Assembly (NCBI RefSeq): GCF_028618695.1
Contig: NZ_JAQIVI010000157.1
Coordinates: 1-26,573 of the forward strand
DNA from: Natrinema soli
GTDB taxonomy: Archaea > Halobacteriota > Halobacteria > Halobacteriales > Natrialbaceae
Length of the DNA: 26,573 bases
Reading direction: 5' to 3'
How positions within the stretch are numbered: position 1 is the first letter of the stretch; each line of letters starts with the position of its first letter. The translations under genes and the position numbers were made by a program. Under the pieces are notes generated by a model. That model saw nothing but the letters and a program-made list of their open reading frames with translations, did no database searches and was not told the origin of the DNA. Of this stretch, positions 8,234-15,026 are shown piece by piece.

Positions 8234-8911
8234 ATGGACGAAGATAGCCACTCCTATTCCGGCGACCAGATCGAGGTGAGCTACGACGTAAACCGGTGTA
8301 TCCACGCCAGAGAATGCGTTCAGGGGCTTCCAGCGGTGTTCGATCCCGACAAACGGCCGTGGATCGACCCTGACAACGCAGACGTTGACGACGTGGCGGA
8401 CGTCGTTATGGAGTGTCCCACTGGTGCGTTGCAGTTCGACCGGACGGATGGCGGACCCGAAGAACCAGTACCGGAGACGAACGTCATCACGGTCTGGCCT
8501 GACGGGCCGCTGTATCTCCGTGGTGCTATCGAAATCGTGACCCAGGACGGCACGACGTTACTCGAGGATACACGCGTTGCGCTGTGCCGATGTGGTGCGT
8601 CGGAAAACAAACCGCTCTGTGACAACAGTCACGTCGACGTGGATTTCGAGGCAGCCGGGACGAAGGCGACCGCCGAGTCGGACACGCAAACTGAAGACAA
8701 CGACGGAGTACTAACGGTCATCCCGATGCCTGACGGGCCGGTCCAAATCCAGGGCCAATTCGAAATCCGATACGCGGACGAGACGGAGACTACTCGAGAT
8801 TCCTCGGCCGCACTCTGTCGGTGTGGTGGGTCTGAAAACAAACCGTTCTGTGATGGAACACACAGCGATATTGCCTTTTCCAGCGACGATCAGTCGGGGA
8901 GGCCGCGGTGA
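8234..8911 (+). CDS. Divergent 4Fe-4S ferredoxin domain fused to two CDGSH iron-sulfur domains
   Basis: 225-aa predicted iron-sulfur protein with three cofactor modules. Residues about 12-70 resemble the divergent mono-cluster ferredoxin domain (Fer4_19): NRCIHARECV with Cys22 and Cys28, then MECPTGAL with Cys61. Residues 84-140 and 158-215 are two copies of a MitoNEET-like unit ending in a CDGSH motif. The first has Cys118, Cys120, Cys129, His133 (CRCGASENKPLCDNSH). The second has Cys195, Cys197, Cys206, His210 (CRCGGSENKPFCDGTH). The three-Cys-one-His pattern binds a labile 2Fe-2S cluster, so each unit should carry one. It probably acts in cytosolic electron or cluster transfer. The start at 8234 was preferred to 8183, since the longer leader is unlike the domain. 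The first CDGSH copy has Asn in place of the usual Gly (CDNSH). Confidence 0.85.
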   Translation: MDEDSHSYSGDQIEVSYDVNRCIHARECVQGLPAVFDPDKRPWIDPDNADVDDVADVVMECPTGALQFDRTDGGPEEPVPETNVITVWPDGPLYLRGAIEIVTQDGTTLLEDTRVALCRCGASENKPLCDNSHVDVDFEAAGTKATAESDTQTEDNDGVLTVIPMPDGPVQIQGQFEIRYADETETTRDSSAALCRCGGSENKPFCDGTHSDIAFSSDDQSGRPR

Positions 8912-8933
8912 ATCGCCGTACAGCATTGGATTT

Positions 8934-9169
8934 CTTATAGTAATGGCTGAAACGACTCACACGCCGATCGCATAGTCCGCGGTTCTCGCTCACTGTGTTC
9001 GCTCACGGCTCGTTTCACTCACCGTTCGCATTCCCGCGGTTCTCGCTCACTCTGTTCGCTCCGAACCGCGCCTCGCTCCGAACCGCGCCTCGCTCCGAAC
9101 CGCGCATCGCTCCGAACCGCGCTCCCGCCGTGCGATCGGCTGTGCAGTGACGTTCCGTGGCGACTATAG
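8934..9169. mobile_element. MITE-like element 1 with 39-bp imperfect inverted ends
   Basis: The left end (8934-8972) and the reverse complement of the right end (9131-9169) share a TATAGT outer motif, GAAACG or GGAACG in the middle, and an identical GCCGATCGCA-type inner end (CGCCGATCGCA and AGCCGATCGCA). The interior has no ORF of note. It holds two copies of a 27-bp sequence (8977-9003 and 9034-9060) and a 17-bp tandem array. The same terminal consensus occurs at 22841-22953, so this is a repeated non-autonomous element. No target-site duplication could be recognised by eye. Confidence 0.65.
9059..9122. repeat. 17-bp tandem repeat, nearly 4 copies
   Basis: The unit CTCCGAACCGCGCCTCG begins at 9059, 9076 and 9093 (the last with one substitution). 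A partial fourth copy begins at 9110. The array sits inside MITE-like element 1. Confidence 0.9.
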
Positions 9170-9217
9170 TCGCGACAGCACATTCGGCTCTGAGAGGATA
9201 AGCGAGTAGAGGGTAGT

Positions 9218-10075
9218 TTAACTCCCCCACCCGTGATTCCGGAGATACGTGGCGAGCGAGTTGAACTGTATCTCGAATTTAGATTCGAGACCGTCGATAT
9301 CGGCCGTATAACCCCCCGAATTGAACCATTCGTACATCTTCACGAGATCCTCGGGCTGGCGTTCTCGCGCGTCCTCGAGTGGAACGTGGACCGGCTCAAC
9401 GTCGCTCCCAAGTACGTCCGTGAACGTTCCGGCCATCTCCTCGAGAGTCTGCTCGTCACCCCCGACTTCGATGGTCTCGCCGACGTACTCGTCGGGCGAC
9501 GCGAAGACGCGAGCGACGACGTCACCGTAGTCAGCGACATCGAGCAGTTGCAAACTCACGCCCTCGTTCAGGGGCATTGCAAGCGTTCCGCTCCGAATGT
9601 CGTCGCGCATTCCTTCGAAGTTGTACGTGAAGTACACGGGTCGGAGAACCGTCGTCGGCAGTTCCATATCGGCGATCCGTTGTTCGACGCGATACTTCGA
9701 GATGAAGTGTTCGATCTCGTCAGTGCGGTCAGCCCCACCGACCGAACTGTAGACGAAGTGGTCGACGTCGCTCTCAGCGGCAACCTCGGCGAGATTCGTT
9801 CCCTGCTCGATTTCGCCCTCGAAGCCGGCGATGAAGTAGTTCGTGACGGCGAACACGGCATCGACATCAGCCACCGCATTCCGGAGGCTCTCGGTATCGT
9901 TGAGATCGCCCTCGACGACCGTGACACCGCGATCCGCGAGTGCTCGAGCCTTCTCGCTCGTCGCGTCACGGGTGAGGCCGTACACGGAGAAGTCGTCATC
10001 CGCTGCGAGCAATCCGTCGACGACTGCTCCGCCTTGGTTGCCAGTTGCACCGACGACGAGCACGCGTGTGGACAT
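9218..10075 (-). CDS. NmrA-like NAD(P)-binding protein
   Basis: 285-aa atypical short-chain dehydrogenase/reductase fold. The N-terminus RVLVVGATGNQGGAVVDGLL carries the glycine-rich GxTGxxG nucleotide-binding motif (residues about 9-16). It is followed by TVVEGDLNDTESLRNAV and HFVYSSVGG, typical of NmrA/HSCARG proteins. The catalytic YxxxK of classical SDRs is replaced by SKYRVEQRI, in line with a redox-sensing rather than purely catalytic family, although some members reduce quinones or flavins. The C-terminal part (LEEMAGTFTDVLG and beyond) is the usual substrate or partner region. The start at 10075 (MSTRVLVV) places the nucleotide motif at the usual distance; an upstream ATG at 10126 adds an atypical leader. 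It is divergent from the enolase-like gene. Confidence 0.88.
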   Translation of the reverse strand: MSTRVLVVGATGNQGGAVVDGLLAADDDFSVYGLTRDATSEKARALADRGVTVVEGDLNDTESLRNAVADVDAVFAVTNYFIAGFEGEIEQGTNLAEVAAESDVDHFVYSSVGGADRTDEIEHFISKYRVEQRIADMELPTTVLRPVYFTYNFEGMRDDIRSGTLAMPLNEGVSLQLLDVADYGDVVARVFASPDEYVGETIEVGGDEQTLEEMAGTFTDVLGSDVEPVHVPLEDARERQPEDLVKMYEWFNSGGYTADIDGLESKFEIQFNSLATYLRNHGWGS

Positions 10076-10172
10076 AGTACCGCTTGAGTGCCGAGGCTCT
10101 TTGCTGTACTGGAGACCCACACACAAGCAGGTGGTACGTCCGTTACCAGATTCGGTGACTGTTAGTCACACG

Positions 10173-10180
10173 CTTTAATG
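10173..10180 (+). promoter_or_regulatory. TATA-like box for the enolase-superfamily gene
   Basis: CTTTAATG is centred about 27 bp upstream of the ATG at 10204, consistent with a leaderless transcript. Confidence 0.5.
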
Positions 10181-10203
10181 ACGCGACGTGGTAGTGTGGT
10201 CTG

Positions 10204-11256
10204 ATGGTGCTCTACGACCAGGTCGCTGATCTCGAACTCCACGTCGACGGGTACGACCTCGAGCTGCACGAACGGGACACATCTAGCGGCTTCACTCGAG
10301 CAACGACCGTCGTCTCGTTGCACGGCGACGGTGAAACCGGGCAGGGCGAGGACGTCACCTACGACAACGAGGATCACATCACACTTCAGGAGTCGTCAGT
10401 GGAATTCCTCCTCACAGGAGAGTACACGCTCGACGAGTTCTCCGCACAACTCTCCGAGACCGATTTCTTCCTCGGGGACGAGCCGGGGCAATCCATCTTC
10501 CGGAACTATCGCCGGTGGGCGTTCGAGAGCGCAGCGCTGGATCTTGCACTGAAACAAGCCGATACAGCTCTCGCCGATAAACTCGTCCGGGAGTACGACC
10601 CAGTGCGATTCGTCGTCAGTACGCGTCTCGGTGATCCGCCGACTGGCGACCGTATCATCGACTGGCTCGACCAGAACCCCGATCTGGAGTTCAAACTTGA
10701 TCCCACCGCCGACTGGACGGACGACGTCGTCGATCGGTTGGCCGCGACTGACGCCATTTGGACGCTCGATCTGAAGGGTCAGTATCACGGAACGACTGTC
10801 GACCAGCCTGCTGATCCCGACCTCTATGAACGAGTCATCAAGGGCTTCCCGGATGCGCTCATCGAGGATCCGGCATTGAACGACGAGACACGACCCATAT
10901 TCGAGGGACACGAAGGTCGCGTGACGTGGGATTACCCCATCCGCAGTGTCGAGACGGTCGAAGAACTCCCGTGGGAACCGGAGTGGCTCAACATCAAACC
11001 CTCCAGGTTCGGTTCAGTTCAGTCGTTGTTCGATACCATCGACTACTGTCGGACCCACGACATCCAGATGTTCGGTGGCGGGCAGTTCGAACTCGACGTC
11101 GGTCGCGAACACCTCCACACGATCGCGTCGCTGTTCTATCCGGACGCTCCGAACGACGTCGCTCCGAAGGCGTACAACGATCCGAACCCGAGTGGCGATC
11201 TCCCGACCAGTCCGCTTGCGCCGCCGCTGACTTCTCGGGGTCTCTCCTGGAAGTAG
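10204..11256 (+). CDS. Enolase-superfamily protein (mandelate racemase/OSBS-like), substrate unknown
   Basis: 350-aa protein with an N-terminal capping domain (about 1-125) and a modified TIM barrel. Candidate active-site residues in family order are: Lys164 in EFKLDPTADW (after the second strand), metal ligands Asp189 (TLDLKG), Glu221 (LIEDP) and Asp243 (VTWDYPI), and Lys265 in WLNIKPSRFG. These fit the two-lysine type of muconate-lactonizing and o-succinylbenzoate-synthase-like enzymes. The LNIKPSRFG and FGGGQFELDVGR segments are also typical. The usual menaquinone genes are not next to it, so menaquinone synthesis is unsupported. The C-terminal tail is Pro-rich. Spacing from the promoter supports the start at 10204. 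Confidence 0.78.
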   Translation: MVLYDQVADLELHVDGYDLELHERDTSSGFTRATTVVSLHGDGETGQGEDVTYDNEDHITLQESSVEFLLTGEYTLDEFSAQLSETDFFLGDEPGQSIFRNYRRWAFESAALDLALKQADTALADKLVREYDPVRFVVSTRLGDPPTGDRIIDWLDQNPDLEFKLDPTADWTDDVVDRLAATDAIWTLDLKGQYHGTTVDQPADPDLYERVIKGFPDALIEDPALNDETRPIFEGHEGRVTWDYPIRSVETVEELPWEPEWLNIKPSRFGSVQSLFDTIDYCRTHDIQMFGGGQFELDVGREHLHTIASLFYPDAPNDVAPKAYNDPNPSGDLPTSPLAPPLTSRGLSWK

Positions 11257-11289
11257 CGAACACTCCCGCCGTCCGAAAAACATGGGAGG

Positions 11290-11380
11290 TCGATTAGTCA
11301 TGCACGGACACTTGAGAAATGGAGACGGTGATTGTTTCAGCATTATACGTGCATGAGAAAACCACCTAGCCGAATTCTGG
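11290..11380. repeat. Diverged direct repeat, copy A
   Basis: Roughly two thirds identical by eye to 11944-12036 in the same orientation. The shared blocks are GTCATGCA, ACTTGnGAAAT, GCATGAnAAA and a terminal TTC. Each copy is itself made of two related units of about 26-29 bp beginning CATG, at 11299 and 11352. A further related unit lies at 11408-11435. Apart from these repeats, the 254 bp between the enolase-like and zinc-ribbon genes hold nothing recognisable. Confidence 0.5.
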
Positions 11381-11407
11381 ACAGATTGAATTTTGTAGAT
11401 AGATACA

Positions 11408-11435
11408 CATGATAAAATCGTCTAACTAATTTCAG
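11408..11435. repeat. Additional 28-bp unit of the CATG repeat family
   Basis: CATGATAAAAT followed by CTAACTAATTTCAG resembles the unit at 12009-12036 (CATGATAAATC, then CTTGCCTGACTTCAG). It lies 56 bp after the preceding unit, the same spacing as between the two units of copy B. Confidence 0.4.
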
Positions 11436-11509
11436 TGTTACAGTAAAACCGCCGCTAACACCTAAATTGAGGGTTGAAGGTACACTCAGGAAGGATGATT
11501 GTGTTACCG

Positions 11510-11836
11510 TTATCGGGGAGAGGGGACGCGTTCGGCGTTCGACCTGTCGTCCGCCGTTCGCGGGGTGCGGTAGAGGCGTGTGATGTCGTCGGCTATCCCT
11601 TGGAGCGTTTCCTCGTCCCGGAACTCCGCCGCACCGTTCAGGAGTTTTTCAATGGTTGCCGGGTCGGGGTTCTCGCGCACTCCCTCGTGGGTGGTCTCGG
11701 TACGCCACCGTTCCCCTGCACAGGAGTCGTCGATGCATTCCCATAGCGTTGTTCCGTTGATTGTGACGATTGGAACGGTCGATTCCCCGGACGTACAGTT
11801 CGGGCACCGCTCAGGACGATCGTTGCTCTGGTACAT
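11510..11836 (-). CDS. Small zinc-ribbon protein, unknown function
   Basis: 108-aa protein with an N-terminal zinc ribbon: CPNC at about residues 10-13 and a second pair in WECIDDSCAGERW at about 32-38. The remainder is hydrophilic and probably helical (PATIEKLLNGAAEF, then DETLQGIADDITRLYR), ending with a basic and Pro-containing tail. The start at 11836 (MYQSNDRPERC) is chosen because sequence before it in frame is not protein-like. A TATA-like CCGTTTATCC lies about 31 bp upstream. No family name can be assigned. It sits between the two copies of a diverged direct repeat, so it may have arrived as cargo of a small element; this is inference. Confidence 0.7.
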   Translation of the reverse strand: MYQSNDRPERCPNCTSGESTVPIVTINGTTLWECIDDSCAGERWRTETTHEGVRENPDPATIEKLLNGAAEFRDEETLQGIADDITRLYRTPRTADDRSNAERVPSPR

Positions 11837-11943
11837 TCTCGTGTGAACATCGGCGCTTCGGACGGATAAACGGGAGCAAGGTGTGATACCGTGCGTCGCG
11901 GTGGATAGACACACGGATATGATATAATCTGAGGTCGGGTAGG

Positions 11944-12036
11944 TGGATTCGTCATGCATATCCACTTGCGAAATTCAGTCGCTGCTGTTGATTCCATCAC
12001 TAACCATGCATGATAAATCAACTTGCCTGACTTCAG
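11944..12036. repeat. Diverged direct repeat, copy B
   Basis: This is the partner of the repeat at 11290-11380. It is built from two units that begin CATG at 11953 and 12009, 56 bp apart. Each unit shares an ACTTGC core and ends in TTCAG. Together with copy A it brackets the small zinc-ribbon gene. Confidence 0.5.
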
Positions 12037-12869
12037 ATGCTTGCGCGGGGGTGGCGACCTGGCGACCGAGTTCGTCGGCGACGCGGGCGACGCGTTCGAC
12101 TCGAATCGACTTGTTTCGAGTGTTTCAGTCACTCTCGAATCTCGGCGTCAACTACCTCATTCCAAAGCAACTGTGATTGGCGGGGTCCCCAGCAGATCCG
12201 TATAGCAATATAAAATTTATGAGTTCGAGATCCAACACTGCTCGCCTCAAGATACTGGGTGAGAAACACACGCTATGTGCGTTGAAGATTCCGATCTGTC
12301 GGCCGATACAACCCCGGACACGTCGAGAGCTGGGCGGTGTAACACTGGCGGGGCGAGTTCACTGGACCCAACGGGACTCCAACGAAAACGCTCTCAGACG
12401 CGTTCTGAGACGATCCGAGTCGATCACGTCCACTGAAGTACGACGATACGTTCTCTGGCAAGAGATCCATCGTCGGAGTAGTGACTGGCATGCTGAGGCC
12501 GGGATGACTCTCGGTTCGCAGGTACCATGGAAGTAGACACACGGAGATGGGTGCTCGCCGAGCCGACTGCGAAGGAGACGGATCGTTGCCAGGCCGAGTC
12601 ACGAGACGGTGTCGTCTGCGACGCCGACATCGGTCGATGAGAGACGTCAAACGCAAGCCCACCGACACCGACTTCGCATCCCGTCTCGCACCAGCGAGTG
12701 AGTCCCATCGAAGCGGTCTGGTTCGAGGGACGATCCCCGACATTGCTATAGTTGCCAGTCTCATGGAAGGGATCGATGATTCGATAACGCCCATCGAAAT
12801 TCAGCCGTCAACAGTGGCCCCCTCGAGAGAGTCATCGAATCGAACTCGTTCCGCCCGGAACGGCTCTCG

Positions 12870-13034
12870 TTAATTCGATGGCCGTCGGAGTGGAGACCGA
12901 TCGATGATCTCCGCTCGAGCGGTATCGTCCACCTCTATCGAGAGGCCAGTCAGTGACTGCAGGTCGCCGTCAGTGACGAATCGAAATCGGTCGCGGGCCG
13001 AACGGGACAAATTGACCACACTAATTCGGGCACC
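12870..13034 (-). pseudogene. Possible C-terminal remnant of a haloarchaeal gene
   Basis: A minus-strand frame of about 54 codons runs from just after a TGA near 13035 to a TAA at 12870-12872. It reads, in part, VVNLSRSARDRFRFVTDGD, LQSLTGLSIEVDDTARAEII and DRSPLRRPSN. The acidic content, GC-rich third positions and helix-like pattern are typical of haloarchaeal coding sequence, unlike the surrounding DNA. There is no ATG start; only GTG or TTG codons occur near the beginning. No family is recognised. It may be the tail of a gene whose 5' part was lost, or a very short real gene. Confidence 0.3.
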
Positions 13035-13246
13035 ACCTCAACTCGTCATTCCAACCTCTGGGTATCTATATATGAAATGAAGGGGCCATTTTCGACAATC
13101 TAATATCCGAATCTGTGTCGCCTTCTATAATTAAATCTTGGATCATAGGACTATATTTGGCGCAATGAAGGGTATGCCATCGGAGATAAATATACTTAGC
13201 TCGAATAATAGGTAGATTGAAGATCATCGTATTTGATGGATGGCGT

Positions 13247-13642
13247 ATGAGCGATTCAGGAGACACCTCTCGAGCATCTGTCAAGACCTACGTCCCGACC
13301 TACCAGAAATCGGAGTGGCAATCTCACGCCGACGACCTCGATATGAGCCAGAGCGAGTTCGTCCGAACGATGGTTCAGGCGGGACGAAAGGGGTTCGAAT
13401 CCGGTTCTGCGGAACCCGACTCTCCGGACCCAGACCCTGGGGGTAACGCCCTCGAAACACAGGTCCTCAAACTCCTCTCTGCTGACACGTATTCGTGGGA
13501 CGAACTGCTCGAGGCGGTCTCCGATGACATCGAGTCGCGACTGGACGAGACGCTCGAGGAGCTGCAATCGAACAATCGGATTCGATACAGCGGACGCCAC
13601 GGGGGATACACGACCGTCGACGGTGGTGGCGATGGCGACTGA
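13247..13642 (+). CDS. Ribbon-helix-helix/winged-helix type protein next to the integrase (DUF5805-like)
   Basis: 131-aa protein. Residues about 8-50 (VKTYVPTYQKSEW, then ADDLDMSQSEFVRTMVQAGRKGF) have the strand-helix-helix layout of MetJ/Arc ribbon-helix-helix DNA-binding proteins. An acidic Pro/Ser linker follows. Residues about 70-125 (TQVLKLLSADTYSWDELLEAV, then LEELQSNNRIRYSGRHGGYTTV) look like a winged helix ending in a beta wing. From memory it matches haloarchaeal DUF5805 proteins, which often precede an integrase-family gene. It overlaps the recombinase gene by 11 bp, so the two are co-translated. A role as partner or regulator of the recombinase is likely but not shown. The start at 13247 (MSDSGDTSR) is preferred to 13217, whose extra ten residues are hydrophobic and unlike the rest. 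Confidence 0.8.
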   Translation: MSDSGDTSRASVKTYVPTYQKSEWQSHADDLDMSQSEFVRTMVQAGRKGFESGSAEPDSPDPDPGGNALETQVLKLLSADTYSWDELLEAVSDDIESRLDETLEELQSNNRIRYSGRHGGYTTVDGGGDGD

Positions 13643-14681
13643 ACCCACCGGCGACGCGCCGGCAGACGTGACGGAACCGATCGCGTACTTCCTCGACGAC
13701 CAGCGCTATCACGGCAAGAGCGAACGGACGCTCGAGGCCTACGAGCGGGTGCTCCACCGGTTCGAGACGTTTCTCGCCGATCGATTCGACGTCGAGGCGG
13801 TCGGGGACGCCCAACGTCGAGAGTGTATGGCCTGGATTCACTCGCTACGCGGCGAGTTCGAAGACAGCACGATCGCGTCGTATGCGTCCTATCTCAACCG
13901 ATTCTACGACTACATGACTCGCGTCGGTGCCTTCGACGACAATCCGATGGCGCTCGTCATGGAAGAGATGTCCGAGTCGATCGATACGAACCCGACGAGA
14001 CGCGACGTCTCGGTGGGCGAAATGCGGTCGTTCGTCGGAACGATCGCCCATCCCCTCGAGCGGGCCGTCATCGTCACCCTCCTCAAGACGGGGATGCGTG
14101 TCGGCGAGTGCTGTAACCTCGATCTGCGGGATCTGCACCTCGAGCTATCGGAACTCGACCTCGAGTGGGAACCGCGCGTCGGCCTCGAGCGGCGACCCTC
14201 GTCGGTATTCGTCTCCTCCGAGCCGGCCCGCGGAACGACCGTCAACGGCGAGGAACGGACGGCCTCGAACAAGCGAAAGCGAGATACGGTCGTCCCCGTC
14301 GACGACGAGCTTCGAGCGGCGTTGCTCGAGTGGCTGGCCATCCGCCCCGACGCGATCTCGTCGGCACGGCCGCTCTTCCTCGATACCGGCTCGTCCTGGG
14401 GCGAACGGCTGACACCGTCGGACGTCCGCTATATCGTCGAGAAGCACGCTCGAGCGTACGGCTGGTACCGGACCGGCGGCGGCACCCAGGAGAACGTCAC
14501 GCCACACTACTTCCGGCACTTCTTCACCACGCATCTCCGGGACCGAACCGGTGATCGGGGGATCGTCCAGTACCTCCGCGGCGACGTCGCCGGCGACGTG
14601 ATCGATACCTACACCCACAACTGGGGCGATCGCGTCCGTGAGACCTATCTCGACTGTATCTATTCCGTGACCGGACGCTGA
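13632..14681 (+). CDS. Tyrosine recombinase / XerC-D-like integrase
   Basis: 349-aa site-specific recombinase. The SAM-like N-terminal core-binding domain (about 14-115) includes SERTLEAYERVLHRFETFLADRF. The catalytic domain (about 125-340) shows Arg156 in LKTGMRVGEC, the HxxR pair His292/Arg295 in TPHYFRHFFTTHL, and the nucleophile Tyr327 in VIDTYTHNW. Lys in the KRKRDTVVPV hairpin (about 214-217) is the probable catalytic lysine. The third catalytic His, nine residues before the Tyr in Xer proteins (LGH), is replaced here: the aligned stretch reads LRGD, with Asp318. Start at 13632 overlaps the preceding gene. The role could be chromosome dimer resolution, inversion or element integration. 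No tRNA gene or perfect att repeat was found nearby. Confidence 0.88.
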   Translation: MATEPTGDAPADVTEPIAYFLDDQRYHGKSERTLEAYERVLHRFETFLADRFDVEAVGDAQRRECMAWIHSLRGEFEDSTIASYASYLNRFYDYMTRVGAFDDNPMALVMEEMSESIDTNPTRRDVSVGEMRSFVGTIAHPLERAVIVTLLKTGMRVGECCNLDLRDLHLELSELDLEWEPRVGLERRPSSVFVSSEPARGTTVNGEERTASNKRKRDTVVPVDDELRAALLEWLAIRPDAISSARPLFLDTGSSWGERLTPSDVRYIVEKHARAYGWYRTGGGTQENVTPHYFRHFFTTHLRDRTGDRGIVQYLRGDVAGDVIDTYTHNWGDRVRETYLDCIYSVTGR

Positions 14682-14993
14682 TTCGTCGTGTCGGTATTTG
14701 GATGCTAGCAAAAGGCGTTCTCAATGCCTGTCTCGCGTTGTTTGTGGGCCTCCGAACGATGCTCTTTTAGCCTTCTTGCAGCAGGAGTTGGCACCATTTG
14801 TAAATAATTACTACAACCATACTCAACTATTCAGTCTCTGGTCGACCAAGTAAACTTCATACTGCTATATCGATTTGGCTGGGGGGCAGAATTTTATCCC
14901 GCCATTCTCGTCGAGAAAGCGATAACCGTTTTTCGGCGGTATCGGCTCGTATCCACGGTATCCGGGCGGCCGGTACCGGGACCGAGATGAGGA
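14682..14993. other. Intergenic region, AT-rich, no gene seen
   Basis: About 310 bp between the recombinase and the secreted-protein gene. The part around 14780-14880 is clearly AT-rich for this genome. A short inverted repeat with a T-run (ACCG, T-rich loop, CGGCGGT near 14926-14943) might be a terminator. No tRNA-like structure and no credible ORF were recognised. Confidence 0.5.
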
Positions 14994-15001
14994 GATTATT
15001 T
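14994..15001 (+). promoter_or_regulatory. TATA-like box for the secreted-protein gene
   Basis: GATTATTT is centred about 29 bp upstream of the ATG at 15027. Confidence 0.4.
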
Positions 15002-15026
15002 CAGTACTGCCGACACGAGACCCAGT

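Larger units (their letters stand above)
11837..13246. other. Gene-poor, partly AT-rich region with remnants
   Basis: No frame in these 1.4 kb reads as a convincing haloarchaeal protein. The longer open frames encode Arg/Ser-rich, non-acidic products and are probably chance. Short acidic frames start at 12275 (53 codons, MCVEDSDLSAD) and 12527 (37 codons, MEVDTRRWVL), but neither is supported by context. What can be seen is repeat copy B (11944-12036), a coding-like minus-strand remnant (12870-13034), and a markedly AT-rich last 200 bp leading into the integrase module, including TATA-like ATAAATATA near 13187. The region is best described as decayed or foreign DNA plus the promoter of the next operon. 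Confidence 0.6.

Noticed and set aside
9059..9122. Short regular repeats as a possible CRISPR array
   Set aside because: The 17-bp units are directly adjacent with no spacers, and they lie inside a MITE-like element.
11299..12036. CATG units with 53-56 bp period as a degenerate CRISPR array
   Set aside because: Only two or three units per cluster, the units are poorly conserved, and they do not resemble haloarchaeal CRISPR repeats such as GTTTCAGACGAACCC; no cas genes nearby.
12735..12765. CTATAGTTGCCAGT as a third MITE end
   Set aside because: Only the outermost dozen bases match the MITE end consensus; the inner part differs and no inverted partner was found within a reasonable distance.
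12547..12873. 108-codon plus-strand ORF in the gene-poor region
   Set aside because: Product is Arg/Ser-rich and basic, unlike the acidic haloarchaeal proteome, with no promoter or domain evidence.
13385..13410. GGTTCGAATCC-like sequence resembling a tRNA T-arm
   Set aside because: It lies inside the coding sequence of the ribbon-helix-helix gene and no acceptor, D or anticodon arms could be folded around it.
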